From Actinophytocola algeriensis (GTDB taxonomy: Bacteria; Actinomycetota; Actinomycetes; Mycobacteriales; Pseudonocardiaceae): 64,000 nt of DNA. The stretch spans positions 558,001 through 622,000 of the forward strand of contig NZ_JACHJQ010000004.1 of the NCBI RefSeq assembly GCF_014203735.1, read 5' to 3'. The notes under the pieces are model-generated. The model was not told the origin of the DNA. It saw only the letters and a list, made by a program, of their open reading frames with translations, and searched no databases. Positions 62,043 through 64,000 of the stretch are shown here, piece by piece. The position numbers and the translations under genes are program-made. The stretch's first letter is position 1; each line of letters starts with the position of its first letter.

Positions 62043-63479
62043 ATGAGGGCGCACCCGGCAGGACCCCGCCACGCGGAAGTAATGCTGCCCAGCAACACCG
62101 CAGGCCCCCGGCCGTCCGATCCGGCGGGCCTGGACCGCCTCGCGCCGGAGATCTGGCCGCGCAACGCCTCCCGGGGCGAGGACGGCGTGGTCCGGCTCGC
62201 CGGCGTCGACGTCCGCGAGCTGGCCGCCGAGTTCGGCACGCCGCTGTTCGTGATGGACGAGGACGACTTCCGGTCCCGCTGCCGCGACCACGCCCGCGCG
62301 TTCGGCGACCCCGCGCTCGTGCACTACGCGTCCAAGGCGTTCCTGTCCGTGCGGATCGCGCGGTGGGTGGCCGAGGAGGGCCTCTCGCTCGACGTGTGCA
62401 GCGGCGGCGAGCTGGCGATCGCGCTGCGCGCCGACTTCCCGCCAGAGCGGATCGCGTTGCACGGCAACAACAAGTCGGAAGCGGAGCTGACGGACGCGGT
62501 CGAGGCCGGGGTCGGCGCGGTCGTGCTCGACTCGTTCTTCGAGATCGCCAGGCTCGACCGGATCGCGCGGGAGCGCGGGGTCGTCCAGAACGTGCTGGTG
62601 CGCGTGACGGTCGGCGTCGAGGCCCACACCCACGAGTACATCGCGACCGCGCACGAGGACCAGAAGTTCGGCTTCTCCCTCACCGGAGGTGCCGCGGCCG
62701 AGGCGGTGCGGCGGGTGCTGGGCTCGCCCGGCCTGAGGCTCACCGGCCTGCACAGCCACATCGGCTCGCAGATCTTCGACGCCAACGCGTTCGAGCTGTC
62801 CGCGCACCGCGTGATCGGCCTGCTCGCCGAGCTGCACAAGGAACACGGCTCCGACGCCATGTCCTCGGTGACCACAGTGGACCTCGGCGGCGGCCTCGGC
62901 ATCGCGTACACGGCCGACGACGACCCGCCGCCGCCCGCCTGGCTGGCCGAACAGCTGCGCACCATCGTGTCCAAGGAGGCCGAGCACGCCGGGCTGGAGA
63001 TGCCGAGGATCGCGGTCGAGCCCGGCCGCGCGATCGTCGGCCCCGGCACGGTCACCGTGTACGAGGTGGGCACCACCAAGGACGTCGAGCTGGGCCACGG
63101 GTCGTCGCGCCGGTACGTGAGCGTCGACGGCGGCATGAGCGACAACATCCGCACCGCCCTGTACGACGCGCTGTACGACTGCAGGCTGGTGTCGCGGTCC
63201 AGCGGCGAGGGGGAGCGGGGCACGGAGGCCACGCTGTCCCGCGTGGTCGGCAAGCACTGCGAGTCCGGTGACGTCGTCGTGCGGGACTGCTGGCTGCCGG
63301 AGAACCTCACGCCGGGCGACCTGCTCGCGGTCGCCGCCACCGGCGCGTACTGCTACACGATGGCCAGCTCCTACAACCGGCTCCAGCGCCCGGCCGTGGT
63401 CGCGGTCAAGGACGGGCAGGCGCGCCTGCTGCTGCGCAGGGAGACCCTCGACGACCTGTTGCGGTTGGAGGTGTCGTGA
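62043..63479 (+). CDS. lysA: Diaminopimelate decarboxylase
   Basis: Last step of lysine synthesis: PLP-dependent decarboxylation of meso-diaminopimelate. 478 residues. PLP lysine K98 in [37 protein letters not shown] and the late [13 protein letters not shown] with catalytic Cys/Tyr are all in place. ATG 62043 is three bases after the argS stop; ATG 62082 is a possible shorter start. Its stop overlaps hom. Confidence 0.97.
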   Translation: MRAHPAGPRHAEVMLPSNTAGPRPSDPAGLDRLAPEIWPRNASRGEDGVVRLAGVDVRELAAEFGTPLFVMDEDDFRSRCRDHARAFGDPALVHYASKAFLSVRIARWVAEEGLSLDVCSGGELAIALRADFPPERIALHGNNKSEAELTDAVEAGVGAVVLDSFFEIARLDRIARERGVVQNVLVRVTVGVEAHTHEYIATAHEDQKFGFSLTGGAAAEAVRRVLGSPGLRLTGLHSHIGSQIFDANAFELSAHRVIGLLAELHKEHGSDAMSSVTTVDLGGGLGIAYTADDDPPPPAWLAEQLRTIVSKEAEHAGLEMPRIAVEPGRAIVGPGTVTVYEVGTTKDVELGHGSSRRYVSVDGGMSDNIRTALYDALYDCRLVSRSSGEGERGTEATLSRVVGKHCESGDVVVRDCWLPENLTPGDLLAVAATGAYCYTMASSYNRLQRPAVVAVKDGQARLLLRRETLDDLLRLEVS

Positions 63480-64000
63480 ACGAACGCCGAAAGCCCATCC
63501 GGGTGGCGATGCTCGGCTGCGGCACCGTCGGTACGCAGGTCATGCGGATCCTGCACGAGCAGGCGGACGACCTCGCCGCCCGCATCGGTGCCCCGGTCGA
63601 GCTGGCCGGGGTCGCGGTGCGCCGCCCCAACCGCCACCCGGACGTTCCCGCGCACCTGATCACCACCGACGCCGAAGCCCTGGTCCGGTCCGATGTGGAC
63701 GTCGTGGTCGAGGTTGTCGGCGGCATCGAGCCGGTGCGCGGGCTGCTGCTTTCCGCGCTCGGCAACGGAAAGTCGGTCGTCTCCGCGAACAAGGCGCTGC
63801 TCGCCGAGCACGCCGCCGACCTGTTCGCCGCCGCCGAGTCCTCCGGTGCGGACCTCTACTTCGAGGCCGCCGTGGCCGGTGCGATCCCGCTGGTGCGCCC
63901 ACTGCGCGAGTCGCTCGCCGGTGACCGCATCAACCGCGTGATGGGGATCGTCAACGGCACCACCAACTTCATCCTGTCCGCCATGGACGCGACCGGCGCG
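63476..64000 (+). CDS. hom: Homoserine dehydrogenase (cut by window end)
   Basis: Converts aspartate semialdehyde to homoserine for threonine and methionine. 175 residues visible. NAD(P) motif [22 protein letters not shown], and [14 protein letters not shown] of the substrate domain. GTG 63476 overlaps the lysA stop (GTGA). The rest, including any ACT domain, lies beyond the window. Homoserine feeds the methionine cycle to which metH at 5.9 kb belongs. Confidence 0.97.
   Translation, partial: MNERRKPIRVAMLGCGTVGTQVMRILHEQADDLAARIGAPVELAGVAVRRPNRHPDVPAHLITTDAEALVRSDVDVVVEVVGGIEPVRGLLLSALGNGKSVVSANKALLAEHAADLFAAAESSGADLYFEAAVAGAIPLVRPLRESLAGDRINRVMGIVNGTTNFILSAMDATGA

Overview
This is a high-GC chromosomal segment from a filamentous actinomycete, most likely a member of the Pseudonocardiales (Saccharothrix/Lentzea/Amycolatopsis-like). 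That placement is an inference. It rests on very high third-position GC, frequent GTG/TTG starts, several apparently leaderless promoters (TANNNT 6-7 bases before the start codon), a fused EphD hydrolase/dehydrogenase, an AfsR-type regulator, and the argS-lysA-hom gene order. No rRNA, CRISPR array, complete insertion sequence or prophage is visible. One tRNA-Arg(CCG) is present.

Layout. 1-4.5 kb: a large AfsR/SARP-NB-ARC regulator (cut by the window edge) behind an atypical P450, then a gene-poor stretch. 4.2-9.5 kb: a small hypothetical, a lipoprotein, and metH behind a clear S-adenosylhomocysteine (SAH) riboswitch. 9.8-14.4 kb: an XRE regulator divergent from an MFS exporter, a cupin_5 protein and EphD. 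14.5-19.6 kb: tRNA-Arg, a stand-alone FtsX-ectodomain-like protein, a PAP2 phosphatase, unknown proteins and an M23 peptidase. 19.6-23.1 kb: two secreted beta-propeller proteins. 23.2-28.0 kb: a four-gene, translationally coupled operon ending in a TPR protein and a CHAT (caspase-like) protease. This is the best candidate for an undescribed system.

28.9-47.4 kb is a carbohydrate island: pectate lyase and a GH16 enzyme with LacI-type operators, an aldo/keto reductase, uronate dehydrogenase, an unusual GntR regulator carrying a transposase-type HTH, a sugar ABC importer, an unassigned toroid-type enzyme, an RraA-like aldolase, a secreted beta-helix enzyme and an AraD1-type dehydratase. It is followed by an operon of crotonase, CaiB-type CoA-transferase, a signal-less solute-binding-like protein, an SDR and a DUF4432 epimerase-like protein. 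Together these look like uptake and non-phosphorylative catabolism of a pectin-derived sugar or sugar acid.

47.5-53.3 kb holds ALDH-PhzF, a secreted TNT-domain (NAD glycohydrolase-like) protein, YchJ and a flavin monooxygenase. 53.2-57.9 kb holds gnd coupled to an AAA ATPase, small proteins and a CDF metal exporter. 57.9-60.3 kb holds DUF305 plus two DUF3105 paralogues. The window ends with argS-lysA-hom (truncated). Family names here come from reading motifs by eye; no database search was run.
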